Counted from the first letter of the stretch, positions 1-13,178 are shown. The stretch: DNA of 64,000 nt from Megalobrama amblycephala (GCF_018812025.1 NC_063054.1:29836356-29900355), one strand, 5' to 3'. Numbers and translations: made by a program. Notes: generated by a model not told the origin, from the letters alone.

Positions 1-811
1 GGGCAGGATGGACGTCTGGCTGTTTCTTTGCATCATCCTCAGTAAGCAAGCAGCCTGACAGGTCTGTGGCCAAGGGACAATAGGACAGGAACAAGATCTC
101 AGCTGGCATTAGTGCTGAATGAACAAGTTTAATGGCTGAGGTGAGGCTCTGGACCTTTGCCAAGCTGCGAGCACTCCTTTAATCAGCAGGCTGCGATGAG
201 GGGAGGGACTCAAGGGAACTGAAGGATCCTCCCATCACCACAGTACATTCTGTTTACCTCACAAACCCTAAGCTGGGATTGGCCATTATTTTTCCCCTTC
301 TCATGGAAGTTTTCCCTCTTTGACGTTAATGGCAAATCTATTGTACAAACTACCTTGAGAAGTAACCTCACTGCCGAACTGCCACTGTGGAGAGATTACG
401 GTTACAGTACCAAACCTTTGAACTTTTTGACACTGATATATTGCAACTAATTAGTCATGGTATTATTCATAAGATTATCATTACTTCATCAGCAACCACT
501 GAGAACTCACTGAAGTTAGACATCTTGTGAAACAAGATGAAAGACATGTCAACCTCTGTTTCTTGTATATTTAGCATGTATTAATTCTAAGATCAGATGA
601 TCTATTCCAAACTGTGTTATAAGCGAAGGATTGTACTTATGAGCAAAATCAATCTCCATCTTCCCTCAGGGCATTTCATGCAGTATTTCTTAATTTGACA
701 TTTCATTTGAGGACACAAAAGTTCTTGCAAACACTTGCTGTACATAAAAAAAAACTTTTAATTACTTTTTAAAATTTAGAATCAGACCCTATATATATAT
801 ATATACACACA
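1..811. other. Unique-looking non-coding sequence
   Basis: Moderate GC in the first 250 bp, then AT-rich, ending in an AT/AC tract at about 790-812. No coding exon, splice pair or repeat was recognised. Confidence 0.5.
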
Positions 812-1671
812 CACTATATTGCCACAAGTATAGGGACACCCCTCTAAATCATTGAATTCTGGTTCCAATCACTTTCATGGCCACAGGTATATAAAATCAA
901 GCACCTAGGCATGCAGACTGCTTCTACAAACATTTGTGAAAGAATGGGTCGCTCTCAGGAGCTCAGTGAATTCAAGCGTGGTACTGTGATAGGTTACCAC
1001 TAGTGCAATAAGTCTATTCATGAAATTTCCTCACTACTAAATATTCCAAGGTCAACTGTTAGTGGTATCATAAAGTGGAGCAATTGGGAACAACAGCAAC
1101 TCAGCCACAAAGTGGTAGGCCACGTAAAATCACAGAGCAGGGTCAGCGCATGCTGAGGCGCACAGTGCACAGAAGTCTGGGTTTGACGGTTGCCAGGAGA
1201 ATGGTACTTGTCTGACTGCATTGTGCCAAGTGTAAAGTTTGGTGGAGGGGGATTATGGTGTGAGGTTGTTGTTTTTTTTAGGGGTTGGGCTTGGCCCCTT
1301 AGTTCCAGTGAAAGGAACTCTTAATGCTTCAGCACACCAAGACATTTTGGACAATTTCATGCTCCCAACTTTGTGGGAACAGTTTGGGGATGGCCCCTTC
1401 CTGTTCCAACATGACTGCGCAAAAGTGCACAAAGCAAGCTCCATAAAGACATGGATGAGCGAGTTTGGTGTGGAGGAATTTGACTGGCCTACACAGAGTC
1501 CTGACCTCAACCCGACATAACACCTTTGGGGTGAATTAGAGCGGAGAATGCGAGCCAGGCCTTCTCGTCCAACATCAGTGCCTGACTTCACAAATGCGTT
1601 TCTAGAAGAATGGTCAAAAATTCCCATAAACACTCTCCTAAACCTTGTGGAAAGCCTTCCCAGAAGAGTTG
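812..1671 (+). mobile_element. Tc1-like DNA transposon, internally deleted, 3' end lost
   Basis: The 5' terminal repeat begins CACTATATTGCCACAAGTAT right after an AT/AC tract, as expected for TA-target Tc1 elements, and is followed by the transposase relic. The matching 3' terminal repeat is absent: sequence similarity stops near 1671, where a second element starts. Confidence 0.82.
943..1671 (+). pseudogene. Decayed Tc1/mariner transposase
   Basis: The frame opening at 943 (MGRSQELSEFKRGTVIGYH) has the usual N-terminal start of a fish Tc1-like transposase, then a TAG stop. Helix-turn-helix remains follow (about 1010-1130). The middle, including the first catalytic Asp region, is deleted. 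A second segment at about 1300-1670 keeps the second catalytic Asp region (FQHDCAKVHKA) and the SPDLNP block, with a stop in place of the residues just before HLWGELE. It cannot make an active enzyme. The 3' end is cut off by the neighbouring inverted-repeat element. Confidence 0.85.
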
Positions 1672-2080
1672 AGTCTGGACCACAAAACCAGTCATAAGTA
1701 CCACGGATATATTTGTAGCAATAGCCAACAATATATTGTATGGGTCAAAATTATTGATTTTTCTTTTATGCCAAAAATCATTAGGATATTAAGTAAAGAT
1801 CATGTTCCATGAAGATATTTTGTAATTTCCTACCGTAAACATATAAAAAACATTATATTTGTGAGTAGATATGCAATTTTAAAGGCGATTTTCTCAATAT
1901 TTTGATTTTTTTGCACCCTCAGATTCCAGAATTTCAAATAGTTGTATCTCGACCAAATATTGTCCTATCCTAACAAACCATACATCAATGGAAAGTTTTT
2001 TTTATTCAGCTTTCAGATGATGTATAAATCTGAATTTCAAAACATTGACCCTTATGACTGGTTTTCTGGTCCAGGGTCAC
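1671..2080. mobile_element. Non-autonomous element with inverted ends CTGGACCA...TCCAG
   Basis: The left end reads CTGGACCACAAAACCAGTCA and the right end is its near-complement (TGACTGGTTTTCTGGTCCAG), giving inverted repeats of about 28 bp around 350 bp of AT-rich non-coding DNA. It abuts the broken 3' end of the Tc1 element, so it inserted into that element or recombined with it. Confidence 0.75.
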
Positions 2081-3430
2081 ACACACATATATTTATACAC
2101 AATTTAATATATACTATAATTATAATAATTAATAATAATATAATTCACTGTAAACAAGAATAATAATTTAGAAACAGAAAGTTTTGCTGTAAATAATAAT
2201 AATGTTTTTGTTATTTGCTTTGTTTTTCACAGACACAATGTTAATTGGAAACTTCAATTCCCCCAGTACACCTTTACTGCATCAATTATTAATATTACGT
2301 ATTGCTGAAAGTATTATTTTCCCATGGAGGTGTACAAGAAAGACAACTTCTGATATCTGTATCAAAGTGGTTTCATTTAATACTGAATAATTAAACGTTT
2401 CTCTTTAACAATGTGTTTGCATCATAATCTATTTCTGGAGCTGTAATGAAAAAGCGTCTGTTTAGAACGGAAATGAGGGATGTTTTGTTTCCATGCTTAG
2501 CTGACAACAGAAGTTCGTGCCTTTAGGAACCATCAATCCTCCAGAGTGGTGTTTGTCAAGGGAGCGTACAATTGTATATAACTAGCAGCCAAATCAGCAG
2601 GGTACATCCTGAAATCACTTCTCCTGAGCCCGTTTTACTTTCGCAGTCATTCATTCACATTTGCTGGAAGTACTGGGGTTGTGAAAAGATACTAAAAAGA
2701 GGGAAAATCATGCAATAGTGGATAACTAGAGCAGAGAAAATTGGGAGGCAACCTGTGCTGGGTCTCATTTGTAACGCTGCACAGTACTTTCCATCAGATC
2801 CCTCAAGCACATGAGAACAGGGCACAGCCAACTGCTCGAAAACAAGAGCTTACGCACACATAAATGAATCACACAATTAGAGCATGTTAACATGTTAACA
2901 GTACAGAGGGGTTTGCAGATTCAGTAAGTGATTAACCTGAAGATAGTCTGGAACTGAGGCACAGTGCACCAAAAGCACTGCAGTATCCAATTAACACAAA
3001 ACATCACAGCTATCAAAATACCTATGTTCTTCCATATAGGACGTGATAATTCAACTGTAAATACAGAGTGATCTTGAGGAGAAAACTATTATTCACTAGA
3101 TGATCTGGGATATAAAAGAAAAAAAATCGATCAGAACAGCAACAATGAACCAAAGTGAAATAAATGCATTCTTTTATTCAAAGTACATATGATTTATTGT
3201 GTAAAAATAATCTAATAATCTTAACCAAAAGCTGAGTATGTGCAAAATGACACGATTTCACAATAGGACAGTTCACACAAAAATGAAAACATTTCATCAT
3301 TTAGTCAATCTCATTTCATTCCAAATTTCCAGTGCAGATTTTTAGGGCCAGAGCACTGATCGTGCGAGGACCCTCTTGGAATTGCTCTGTTTTTCAAAAT
3401 ATAAAATTGTTCCACAAGAAAGGTATATAT
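2081..3430. other. AT-rich non-coding sequence, no gene seen
   Basis: AC and ATAATA tracts at 2081-2165, then apparently unique sequence. The short frames show no family features. Confidence 0.5.
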
Positions 3431-4376
3431 GTGACCCGTGCTGGCAAAATAAGTCGTAATGCAGGGGTAATTTCGAGCTACAGGCAAAACAAGTGAAAAA
3501 TGTAAATTTTGGTCGAAATTGAGGTTGACAAAAATGAGCTCATTAAGCCCTCGTTTAACGATCCCAATGCTCCAAATAGCAAATAAACATCTAAAAGTAT
3601 CTTTATTTGTACATTTTCTGAGAGGAGTACCTTTGACCATGAAAAATGCCATTTTTCTCTGCTCGCTCGACTGGCGCTTCCCTCTGAACAAATTTGGTAT
3701 CCTTTTAAAGCACAGCATTCCAACTTTGTGAATATTCTTAGTAAATTATCGATGGTATAAGTCTGCACCAATGAAATGTGATTTTCAAACTCATGCTGAT
3801 GTAAACAAAACGGTCTTACTCGTCTCTGACAGACAGATCCAAAGCGTGCTCACATAGACGCCTCAGGCAGCGCGCAATTACAACAAAATCTATCTTGGCA
3901 AGTATTTACGTAAACATTATCTGTTATGTCTTAAGTGAACGTTTGGTTAACTATTGGGGGAAAACATTTGATGTGTAATATATATTGAATCCCTGTGGTA
4001 CATTAGGTTTTAATAAATAGGCTGTTCCATTAATGTTAAACAATTGTGGAAACATGGAAAAAAATGTTGAATATGTATTTTTTCCTATAGATATGGGTTT
4101 TGACTTGGTTTGTGCCAAATTTGGTGGTATTACCAGGGATTTTAATGTATGGTTGCTAGGTGATTTTGTTTTGGAACCCTCAGAAAACTTTAACTCAATT
4201 TTTCTCAAAATTGACTTTGCTGACTCTATCGAATTCAAACAGGTGTAGCTCAGTCATTTTTTTGTCGGATTCCAACAAATCATGCATCATTTTGAAGGTT
4301 TTTTAATAGAGAATGAGATTAACAATAACTAATTTTTCAAAATGTGCTCATTGCAACTCATTTTGCCAGCACAGGT

Positions 4377-4379
<3 letters not shown>
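3431..4379. mobile_element. Non-autonomous element with inverted ends GTGACC...GGTCAC
   Basis: The left end is GTGACCCGTGCTGGCAAAAT and the right end is its complement (ATTTTGCCAGCACAGGTCAC), with similarity extending about 30 bp. It is 949 bp long with no convincing transposase frame, and sits in ATATAT on both sides. Its ends share the GTGACC start and the general layout of the 1671-2080 element but are not the same family. Confidence 0.78.

Positions 4380-4444
<65 letters not shown>
4380..4444. repeat. (AT)n microsatellite
   Basis: An almost pure AT dinucleotide run directly after the GGTCAC end of the preceding element, trailing into ACACAC. Confidence 0.97.
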
Positions 4445-4451
<7 letters not shown>

Positions 4452-7400
4452 CTACTAGTTGACCATCCTGACTATTAATACTCTACAAACAGCTAATGAC
4501 ATGAAGGAAAAACATCATACAGCTTTCAGGCTAATTTTCCTTAAACTACTGCATTCCAAGCTCAAGGTTTCATTAAAATCAAGATTAAATTAGCTTTTCA
4601 TTCAACACACTGCAGGGTCACAGTCACAGATTTCTGACATCTCACTTCAGGCCTTGATAAACTGAGCGCAAATTCATGTCAGTGTTCCATTTGACCTCTC
4701 AACCCCGGCGTGACTCGTGGCAGGAGTGATTCTCCGACCTAGGAGGCCCGGTGGGAGTTCAGGGGGGTGCGTGTGTAGTCTGATGAAAACAGTCACTCAG
4801 CAGCCATTCCAAAACAAACAGGCTCTCAAGCGAGGGCTGCACAATTGCTCACTGGAGTGCAAGGCAGTGGCTCACACTCCGTGCACCATCGGGGACCTGC
4901 TTTCTCCTGTTATGCAACCCAAGAGCGTGTTTTCCTATCTGCGCCGCTCCCCGGCAGCTGTCTCCAATTTTGCCCGAAGGAAAAAAACGGGGGAAAGAAA
5001 CCTTCTGGAGTGAATACCCCTCTGAGCATACTCCCCAGTGCAGCTCTCTCAGCAGTCTGTCATTCCACAAAGCTCAAGTTGCCCCACTGCACCTGTTGCA
5101 TTCAGAGGCAAGGCACGGAGGGGGCAAGGCCGCCCCAAAAGAGACCCCTTGTCCGCAGTGTCGGTTTACAAAAATCGTCCAGACAAGCACGACCAATTTT
5201 AGCCTTGGCCCTGAGTCAGATCAGCTGGCTGATGTTGGGAATGAACACCGGGGGCTTCCCAAACAGAAGACCCCCTGTTGCGTCCAATTCCCCTCCGCTT
5301 GCCCGAATCATAACACGCTGCGGCACAGGTGACTCACCCGCTGCCGCCTGCCCGATGCAAGAACAAGAGTTCTATTAAAGTGCACAGCAAACAGATTCAG
5401 GCTTTGTATATGCCGCCCACCGCTTATTCAGCGCCAAGAACCGGATGCAGTCCACCAGGGCATGGAAAAAGGACCTCGGATCATGAGTGTAATTTGAGAA
5501 ATTATATTTTTTCACTTCTGAACAATTACCGTGAATAGAACATTAGCAGCTGGAATTAACTAAATTGCTCTGACAACAAGTTTCAGCAACATAAGAATTC
5601 AAAAGAAATGTCAAGCACAAAAGGAAATTGCCGCTTTTTTTAAACAATGCTTATACATCAACTCTATATTTTAATTCTGTAGCATAATCTGTTTTGTTCT
5701 ACATGTTTTCATGACTGAATTTAAGCTATTTTCATTCTTTTATAGAATGCTGTGCAAGGCTATTCACACATATGAGTGAAAAAAAAAAATCAAATCTTTA
5801 AACAAATGTCTATTTTACAATAAATAGTCTTATTAATGGCTTTCTGAAATTCAGTCCTTGCTCTTTTCATCACAAACTTCTAAATCCAGTAAATTAAGTA
5901 CACCCTTTTGGCAACAGTTTTGTTTTTGCCTCCATTTGCACACCATTAGTGTAAAAATACAGGGCTCTAATCTAAACTTCTGTGCAAAAGTGTTGTGAAA
6001 TATTTAGAATTTAAAAAAAACAGTAAAATTGTTTTAGAAGTGAAAAAAAAAAACAGTGAAACATGGTGCTCGCAACACCAAGGTCATGGGTTCACTTCTC
6101 AGGGAATGCATGAACTGAAATAAAATGTATCCAATGTAAATTAAAGAAGCAAATACCCCCAATCAATCAATCAATCCATTTATTTATTTGTCTATCTAAT
6201 TCATTATCATGTTTGCTACAGTAAGACAAAGTCAATTCAAATCCAGGAATTTAAAACAAATTTAAAAGGCATTCTCATTTCGGCGCACAACTCTAACTGT
6301 GCGGCAGGTCTAAACTTGGCCCTTGATCCTGGATGAACAGTGGGGCACATTGAACATATTGTTGGACTCTAAAAATATGCTAGGCTGTCCCGTGGATGTC
6401 CCTGTAAGACTCTGGAACATTCTTAGAGTAAGTGCATGAACCACTCATATTCTCTAAATGACCTCTGCACTGTGAGAAAAACTGAAACTATTTCTGTTAT
6501 TTAAGCTTCAAAAAATATCACCAAGATACCACTGTAGCATAAAAATAGTGGTAAAAAACTAAGACCAGTGGTTATAAAAGCTGGCAGGACTAGGTTAAAA
6601 AGAAAATTTTCTCCAGTGGGAGGATTCATTCCAAGGCTAAGCAGGTTAGTGAACATGAATAGTTTGCTGGAGAGGACGAATAAATGAATTTCTGTCAATG
6701 AGCTGGGGAACAGTATATCTATCTCTCTTGAAATGTGATCCACTCACAATGCGATGGCCTGGTCACAAGCGCCCCCTCCGAGCACCCCCCAGATGCCACT
6801 ATCATCCCACCAGCCATTGCGTCGCAATCAGTTAGCAGTTTGAGAACGTCTGTTTGCTCCAGGAAAGGCTCAACATGCTGTGACATTATTTCCTGCAGTG
6901 CAAAACAAACACAAAGATCAAATCTGCCTTGTAAGACTTTGAGAAAGAATGACTCAGTTGGGTGTATCCGTGTTAACTCACATTACATTACCATATCACG
7001 GCCAGGTCATGACACTTAACGTTCCAGTTGTAAACTACACAAATGTTCCTCTCCTGAGGGGTTATTATGTTGCAGCCCGTTTCCAGTCAGATATTTGTAA
7101 GCTGGTGCCATGCCATGAGCTTGTTAAAATCTACTGTAAACTTCTCCGCTTTTGGGAAAAGAAATGACTCATTGAGGCTTTCAGCAATTACTCCAACAAT
7201 CAACAAGACCTGTTCGTTTACAAAGAACATTGTACTAGAAAACATCTTGAATTGATCTCTCATTGAGAGATTCTGACAAGCTAATCACGCACAACAAAGA
7301 TAAGATGCCAACTATACAATGGCTTCAAAAACACTTTTGCTGCAGAAATGTCTTTTATGTAAGCAAAAGTTCAGATTTTTTACATTAGTAGTTTATCAGT

Positions 7401-7523
7401 CCATTATAAGACAATAAAACAATCTAAAGCGATTTCAGTACAGTTTCTACAGGAACACTGCCTCCTGATTCTGATATATATATTTTTTTTTAATCTATCT
7501 ATTTTAATATATTGTCACTGTAC
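4445..7523. other. Mostly unique non-coding sequence
   Basis: A GC-moderate block at about 4700-5480 carries overlapping frames in several phases (up to 177 residues) that resemble no protein. The rest is AT-rich with a SINE piece at 6062. No splice-bounded coding exon was seen. Confidence 0.45.
6062..6160 (+). repeat. tRNA-derived SINE fragment
   Basis: Contains the tRNA-like core GGTGCTCGCAACACCAAGGT followed by CATGGGTTC (a B-box-like GGTTC) and the downstream CAGGGAATGCATGAACTG, as in a common cyprinid SINE. The A-box side is missing and the tail is short. The same core occurs at 27.99 kb. Confidence 0.65.
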
Positions 7524-7869
7524 TATGGAAGCTTGTTTCCGCCATGAAATAAAAAATAAAAATTGCGACTTTTTTATTAAACGATTCTGACTTTTTTCTC
7601 ATAATTGCGAGATAGAAACACAATTGTGAAGTCAAAATTTAAAGTAATATAAAGTCAAAATCGCGATAAAAAGTCCGAATTGCAATATAAAGTTGCAATT
7701 TTGACTTTATAACACAATTTTGACTTTATATCACACAATTGAGAGTTTCAATCTCGCAATTCGAAGAAAAAAAAGTGAGAATTGTGAGATGCAAACTCGC
7801 AATTGCGAGAAAAAAAGTCACAATTACCTTTTTCATTTTTTTATTTACTGGTGGAAACAAGCTTCCATA
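7524..7869. mobile_element. Palindromic element of AATTGCGAG motifs, copy 1
   Basis: Ends TATGGAAGCTTGTTTCC and GGAAACAAGCTTCCATA are perfect complements. The interior is made of short motifs such as AATTGCGAG, AAAGTCAGAATT and their complements, so the whole 346 bp could fold into a hairpin. Other copies lie at 12.8 and 38.9 kb. Confidence 0.85.
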
Positions 7870-8634
7870 TTGTACTAAAGCCAAGCCCAATATAATTTGA
7901 TAATTATTACCTTTTGCAACCTTTTGATTACCAGCTCAGATTTGACAAAACTGACATAGAATGTTCCAGGTTAATGACAGCGGCAGTTTCCCCTCAAGCC
8001 GCCTCATATCTCCAAATGGAACATAAGCTTGTACTTTCTTCTTGACACTAACACTCATCTTCAACTACAGGATGGGACTGCAAAGAGCCTCCTTCTCCAA
8101 CATTCAACATGAAATATGCATCCAATTATATAACGTATTATATAATGCATCCAAGACGTACTCTGCCATGCTGTGTGCTAATTAAGCCATGCAAGGCAAA
8201 CACAACAGAGAGTGCGAGGAGCTGCTAAATTTAGGTTTCTCCCAGAGCCCATCCGCAGAACGAGAGATACATGAACGGATGCCCATTCGCTCACCCAGAT
8301 CCGCATCTGACATCACACAGGGGAAAGATCCTGAGCTCGTTGGGGGAGAGAAATACAGACCTACAACAGCCAGGATGCAGAAATAGAGGAGGACAAGAAG
8401 GTAGGGAGAGAAAGAGAGAGAGAGAAAGAAAGAGGAAGGGAACATCTATCAAGGTTGCAGCATGTGCTTAAAACACACTCACAGCCAGACGCGACAATAT
8501 ATTCAGAGATAGAACGGAAAAAACTGTGTGTCAGTAGGAAAAAAACATGATAAAGTGTAGGAGCGGCAGAGAGTGTGAGGAGAGGGAGGGAGTAGTAAAC
8601 AGTAAAGGAGGGAAGGACTGGGGTTGAAAGTGGC

Positions 8635-8661
8635 CTTGATGCAGAGTTAGTGACAGAGAAT

Positions 8662-8697
<36 letters not shown>

Positions 8698-8700
8698 AAA
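8635..8700. repeat. (GA)n microsatellite region
   Basis: GAGA run with AAAG interruptions; a shorter GA-rich patch lies at 8405-8440. The Ser/Leu-rich reading frames across it are artefacts of the repeat. Confidence 0.9.
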
Positions 8701-9351
8701 GTGCAGCTGTGTCACTCCTCCACACACAAATCCAGGGTCTGTCCCACCAGAGGAAATCAATTCACCCCGCCACTGCCAGGGCTTCCAGTGCTGTGTATTT
8801 ACACAAAGCAGATAGTCTAAGCCAATAAAGTGCTTCCCTCAGCAGGACATTGTAAAATCCAGACTACGATTCTCTTCCATTTACTCTGACCGTGCCAATC
8901 CAAGACTGAACATATGTAAAGCAAGACTAAATATTTCACACATCAAAATGCAAGGATCTACATAGTAATTGGGAGTTCCCCTCTCAAATGGGAATGAACC
9001 GTGTCCCTACAATCCCAAAGTGGTTTGGGCAGAACACTGACGTACCTATTTAGTGCTAATTAACACGGTTCAGCTTCCTGTGCTGAGCCCCAGTCTCAAT
9101 GGGAGCCACATCGCCGCATCCAGTTGTGGTAAACACAGCAAAGCCTTCTGCGTCCTAAACTTTTCCTGCATCCCTCCTTGGATCTTTAAAACATTACTCA
9201 CCGTGCAGCAAACTGGCAGCCCGTGACAGTGTTAAATGTTGGCTACGAAACCCTCAGACGGCCCCTGCATATATTTATGGAAAGGAACCTCAGCAAAAAT
9301 TCCGTCAAACATAGTTGCATTTCAGTGCTGAGCCTTGAAATTTGCTGCTTC

Positions 9352-9504
9352 AAAATAAAATAAAATAAAATAAAATAAAATAAAATATAAAATAAAATAA
9401 AATAAAATAAAATAAAATAAAATAAAATAAAATAAAATAAAATAAAATAAAATAAAATAAAATAAAAAAATAAAATAAAATAAAATAAAATAAAATAAAA
9501 TAAA
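9352..9504. repeat. (AAAAT)n pentanucleotide array
   Basis: About 30 tandem AAAAT/TAAAA units over 150 bp with a few small length slips. The FILFY-type reading frame on the minus strand is only the translated repeat. Confidence 0.97.
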
Positions 9505-10769
9505 CACTTTACAGTAAAATTATTCCATAGTGGTATATGACTACAATAACAAAAACCTATATTTACTGAATGTTTCAAATATGTATTCATATATAATTAT
9601 TAATATATAATTATATTACAATTTTTATTCTACGGTTGTATATATTTTTTTATAATTTTTTTTAATTTAATTTAATTTAATTTAGCATGATTTTGTAACA
9701 AATGGAAATTTGGAAAAAATGTACTGGTACATGAGTTTTTTTTTTTTGTTTTTTTGTCTGTTTAAAAAAAAAAACCTGTACAGTACTTCAGGAAGGAGGA
9801 CCACTGGTGCACAGTATACACCAAACTGGCATGCCACCACAGACCACGTTTCCTCAACGCCATGGAAACCAGCAGCACGGGAGAACGGATGCACTTGCGA
9901 TTCTTGGATGGGCTGCAGGGCAAAAATTAGAAGGTGAGATAGGAGACTAGCAATGTCAGTTTAACAAGGCTGCCAAGCTCACAGATGGGATGAGGAAACA
10001 GACAGAATTGAGATAAAGTGAAACCCCCCTCCTGCCACGCTACCGGTGCAGCCCTGCCAAGATACAGTCCTCCAGGAACAGCGCCTCAAGTCTCACTTAA
10101 AATGTTCCTGCTTTGCCACACAATTTGTTTTGGCTAGAGGGTGACTGGAGGGAGAAAGTGAGCAAGGGTTGAGATATTTTGGTTCCGAAACCATTTAAAT
10201 GGACGTCGTACTCGCAGGTTGCAATTTACTGAGATTGTAAAGTCACTTTCTTATGTTGTACGTTCCTCCAAAGCTTTAAAGGCTAGTAAAATCTTTTCAG
10301 GGAACCGATAGACACCTTGTGACTAACACAGTTTTGCATTAGGAGGACTGCGCACCTGACATTTCAAAGGAACAGAATTTCACAGTGTTTGCACTTGCAA
10401 GCACAAACGCACACACACATGCTCGCACAAGCAGTCAGAAGAGAGCAGATTGTCAGCTCAGGCAGGAAGCTGAGTGTATTCAGAGTGGGTTGCTGGGAGC
10501 ACCAGAGACCTGCCACTGTGGCAGCTCACACTTCCTAAGCCTTCCCAGTACGGTGTGTGCATGTGTGAGTGTGCGTGTGTGCGCGTGCACCAGCAACACC
10601 TCCTCTCACTCAACCACCCTACATCACACCACATGTTGAGCAAGGGAAAGCAGACATCAGTGACATCACACTCAGCAGGTGGCTACCCCTTAAAGAAGAG
10701 GAAACCTATATCATCAAATGAGTGTGCTTTGCTAAACGACTGTGTAATCTTCCATCTATTTCATGACCA

Positions 10770-10770
<1 letters not shown>

Positions 10771-10845
<75 letters not shown>

Positions 10846-10857
10846 TATATATATATA
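10771..10857. repeat. Poly-A followed by (AT)n
   Basis: Thirty As (10771-10800) run straight into about 55 bp of AT repeats. A run of Gs follows at about 10878-10888. The poly-A to AT join resembles the tail of a retroposed copy, but no SINE or LINE body was recognised upstream. Confidence 0.93.
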
Positions 10858-11030
10858 GTTATTGATTTAATGGCATGGGGGGGGGGGGTTAACCCCACTG
10901 TTTGTTCTGTAAAATGTGAAAACCTTTAAATAAAATATTTTAAAAAAGCAATAAAGAAAATAGAATGAGAGAGAATAAATAATAATAATAATAAATTGTA
11001 TAATAAATAAAGATGCATTATACACACTAC

Positions 11031-11352
11031 TGTTCAAAGGTTCTGAGTTGGTAAGATTCTTTTATTGTTTTTGAAAGAATTCTCTTATGCTAACCAAGAC
11101 TGCATTTTTAAAAATAAAAAATACAGTAATATTGTGCAATATTAATACAATTCAAAATAGCTTTTTTCTATTTGAATATATGTTCAATTTTAATGTATTC
11201 CTGTGATGACAAAGCTGAATTTTCAGCATCACATTACTCTAGTCTTCAGTGTCAGATGATCCTTCAGAAATCATTCTAATATGCTGATTTGGTGCTCAAG
11301 AAACATTTCTTGACCACTTTAATGCATCCTTGCTGAATAAAAGTAAAAAAAA
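11031..11352 (+). mobile_element. Long-inverted-repeat cyprinid element, copy 1
   Basis: Starts TACTGTTCAAAGGTTCTGAG and carries the blocks GTTTTTGAAAGAATTCTCTT, CAGTAATATTGTGCAATATT, AAAGCTGAATTTTCAGCATC, TCCTTCAGAAATCATTCTAA and GCATCCTTGCTGAATAAAAG in order. The same ordered blocks recur at 36.5, 37.9, 41.8, 44.6, 49.4, 57.5 and 59.0 kb. Non-autonomous, with no coding frame. Confidence 0.85.
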
Positions 11353-12801
11353 ACAAAACCTGTGGTTGGTCAAATGTCTTATTCTTTGCAGGAATAAGCT
11401 GCAGTGAAGACCTGACTTTATGTCATAGTCAAAAGCCTGGCTACAGGAGACAAGGCTGGCATAATGAAACAAACCATGCTAATTGGGTCAGTTGTGAAGA
11501 GGACCAGATGGATTAAACAAAGTAAACACACTCAAATAAAGATAACACAGGTCTATTTTATCTCATTACAAACTTCAAACATCTGGTAAGGCATAGTGCA
11601 TGTCTAATATTGTTGTTTTTTATTTTATTTTGGCTGTCAGCATAATAACGTCTCTGTTTGCAATGCTTCCTGTCACACGGTGGCCCAGACAAGCTGGTTG
11701 ATCATGTCGCTCAAGCAAAAAATAAGCCGTTTCTTCCACCGCTCGAAGAAACACTCGTTCACAGCCAAAAGCGTTTAAAAAAGCATGTCATGAAGCGTAG
11801 TTGCCCCCCTCCCTCGTCTTATTCAAAAGACTCCCAGCTTGCTCAGTGGGCTCTCAAAGCAGGGCATATTTCGACATACGTCAAGTCGAGGGCTCATCTC
11901 TTTTGCTAATACTGTCAGTGTTTTCATTTCTTTTTTTTCAGAGAGACTGGGATCAATGCTCCTAGGCAGACAGCTCGGGACTTTGAAGCATCGTGCACCA
12001 CACATACTGTACGTCGAGCGGGTTGCATGTTTGGTGGTGCAGGCGGCTGTAAAGCTTCTGAATGTGCTGATCAAGGGAACCGGGCTCAAAGGAGGAGGAG
12101 TGGCGGCCCTTCCGTCCCTTCCTCCGTCCTCCTGTGATGAAGAGCTTAACACAAATCAAATGCAAAGACTCAAAGGGCGTGTACTTCAGTAGCCCGTGCA
12201 TCTAAATGCCTCAGAAACATGCTGGGCAGCACACCAAAAGTTTTGCTGCTTCAGTTTTGTTCAATTTGTCACTCAAAACTTACAGTGATTTAGAGGCCGT
12301 AACTATGTTTTGAACATTGGATTATTTTTTGGGATGGGTTCTTTTTATTTTAAGGATTTAAAAATGGATTTAAGGGATTATAGAAAAGAACAGTAAAAGA
12401 ACTACAATCAGTTTGAACTATTTGCTAATATTTTAGTTTTAAAACATGGACACAATCATTTGCTTAATGTGCTGAAAACAGCTGTTAATGTTTATTGTCT
12501 CATCACAATCTGTTATGAATTACATGAGCCTATATTTTTAATTCAAACAGTGAAATTTGACAAAAACATAAAGTAGTTTTGCATCACTGTATATTACTGT
12601 CAGTCGTTTAACATTTCTATCATAACAGTTGTTGAATATTAAATATTTAGCTACTTATATCTTATCTCGCATTCTTGCATTGTGCTGTAATTCACGTTCA
12701 TCTTATGTGAACAGTAAATCCCACCTTCTTTGATTTGATTGGCCATCTCAGTCATTATGACATTGACGAGTGTTAGACCTCTGAGTCAGACCAGCCTAAA
12801 A
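11353..12801. other. Unique-looking sequence with a GC-moderate core
   Basis: The core at about 11640-12200 has open frames on both strands (up to 117 residues) without recognisable domains. The flanks are AT-rich. No gene supported. Confidence 0.4.
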
Positions 12802-13178
12802 ATGGAATTCCACCATGGAATAAAGCAATTTAAAAGATAATTGCGACTTTTTATCTCGCACATTTTTACACAATTGCGAGTTATGTCAGAATTGCGAGTT
12901 ATAAAGTCAGAATTGTGAGAAATTCTGACTTTTTTTCTCACAATTGCGAGTTTATATCTCACAATTCTGACCTCTTTAATGAGAATTTACAACTGCTAGG
13001 TTATAAAGTCCAATTCTGAGGGGGGAAAAAAAGACTGACTTTATAACTCGCAAGTTTATATCATGCAGTTCTGAGAAAAAAAGTCAGAATTGCAAGATGT
13101 GAACTCGCAATTGTGAGAAAAAAAGTCAGAATTGTGAGATTTTCTTTTGTTATTCAGTGGAGGAAACAAGCTTCCATA
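12802..13178. mobile_element. Palindromic element of AATTGCGAG motifs, copy 2
   Basis: Same family as 7524-7869: right end GTGGAGGAAACAAGCTTCCATA, left end decayed to ATGGAATTCCACCATGG. The interior again alternates AATTGCGAG, TCAGAATTGTGAG and complements, including several ACTTTTTTTCTCACAATTG units. Confidence 0.82.

Larger units (their letters stand above)
7870..11030. other. Non-coding sequence between repeats
   Basis: Apart from the GA, AAAAT and AT tracts listed separately, the stretch appears unique. Frames at 8182-8725 and 9243-9590 are repeat translations. Confidence 0.5.

Noticed and set aside
4845..5378. 177-residue + frame with several overlapping frames
   Set aside because: Frames in other phases and on the other strand are also open; no domain, splice context or family match was recognised.
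7524..7869. CRISPR-like array from regularly repeated short motifs
   Set aside because: The motifs are inverted, irregularly spaced and in a vertebrate genome; they form a palindromic transposon.
9243..9590. 115-residue minus frame rich in FILFY
   Set aside because: It is the translated AAAAT array.
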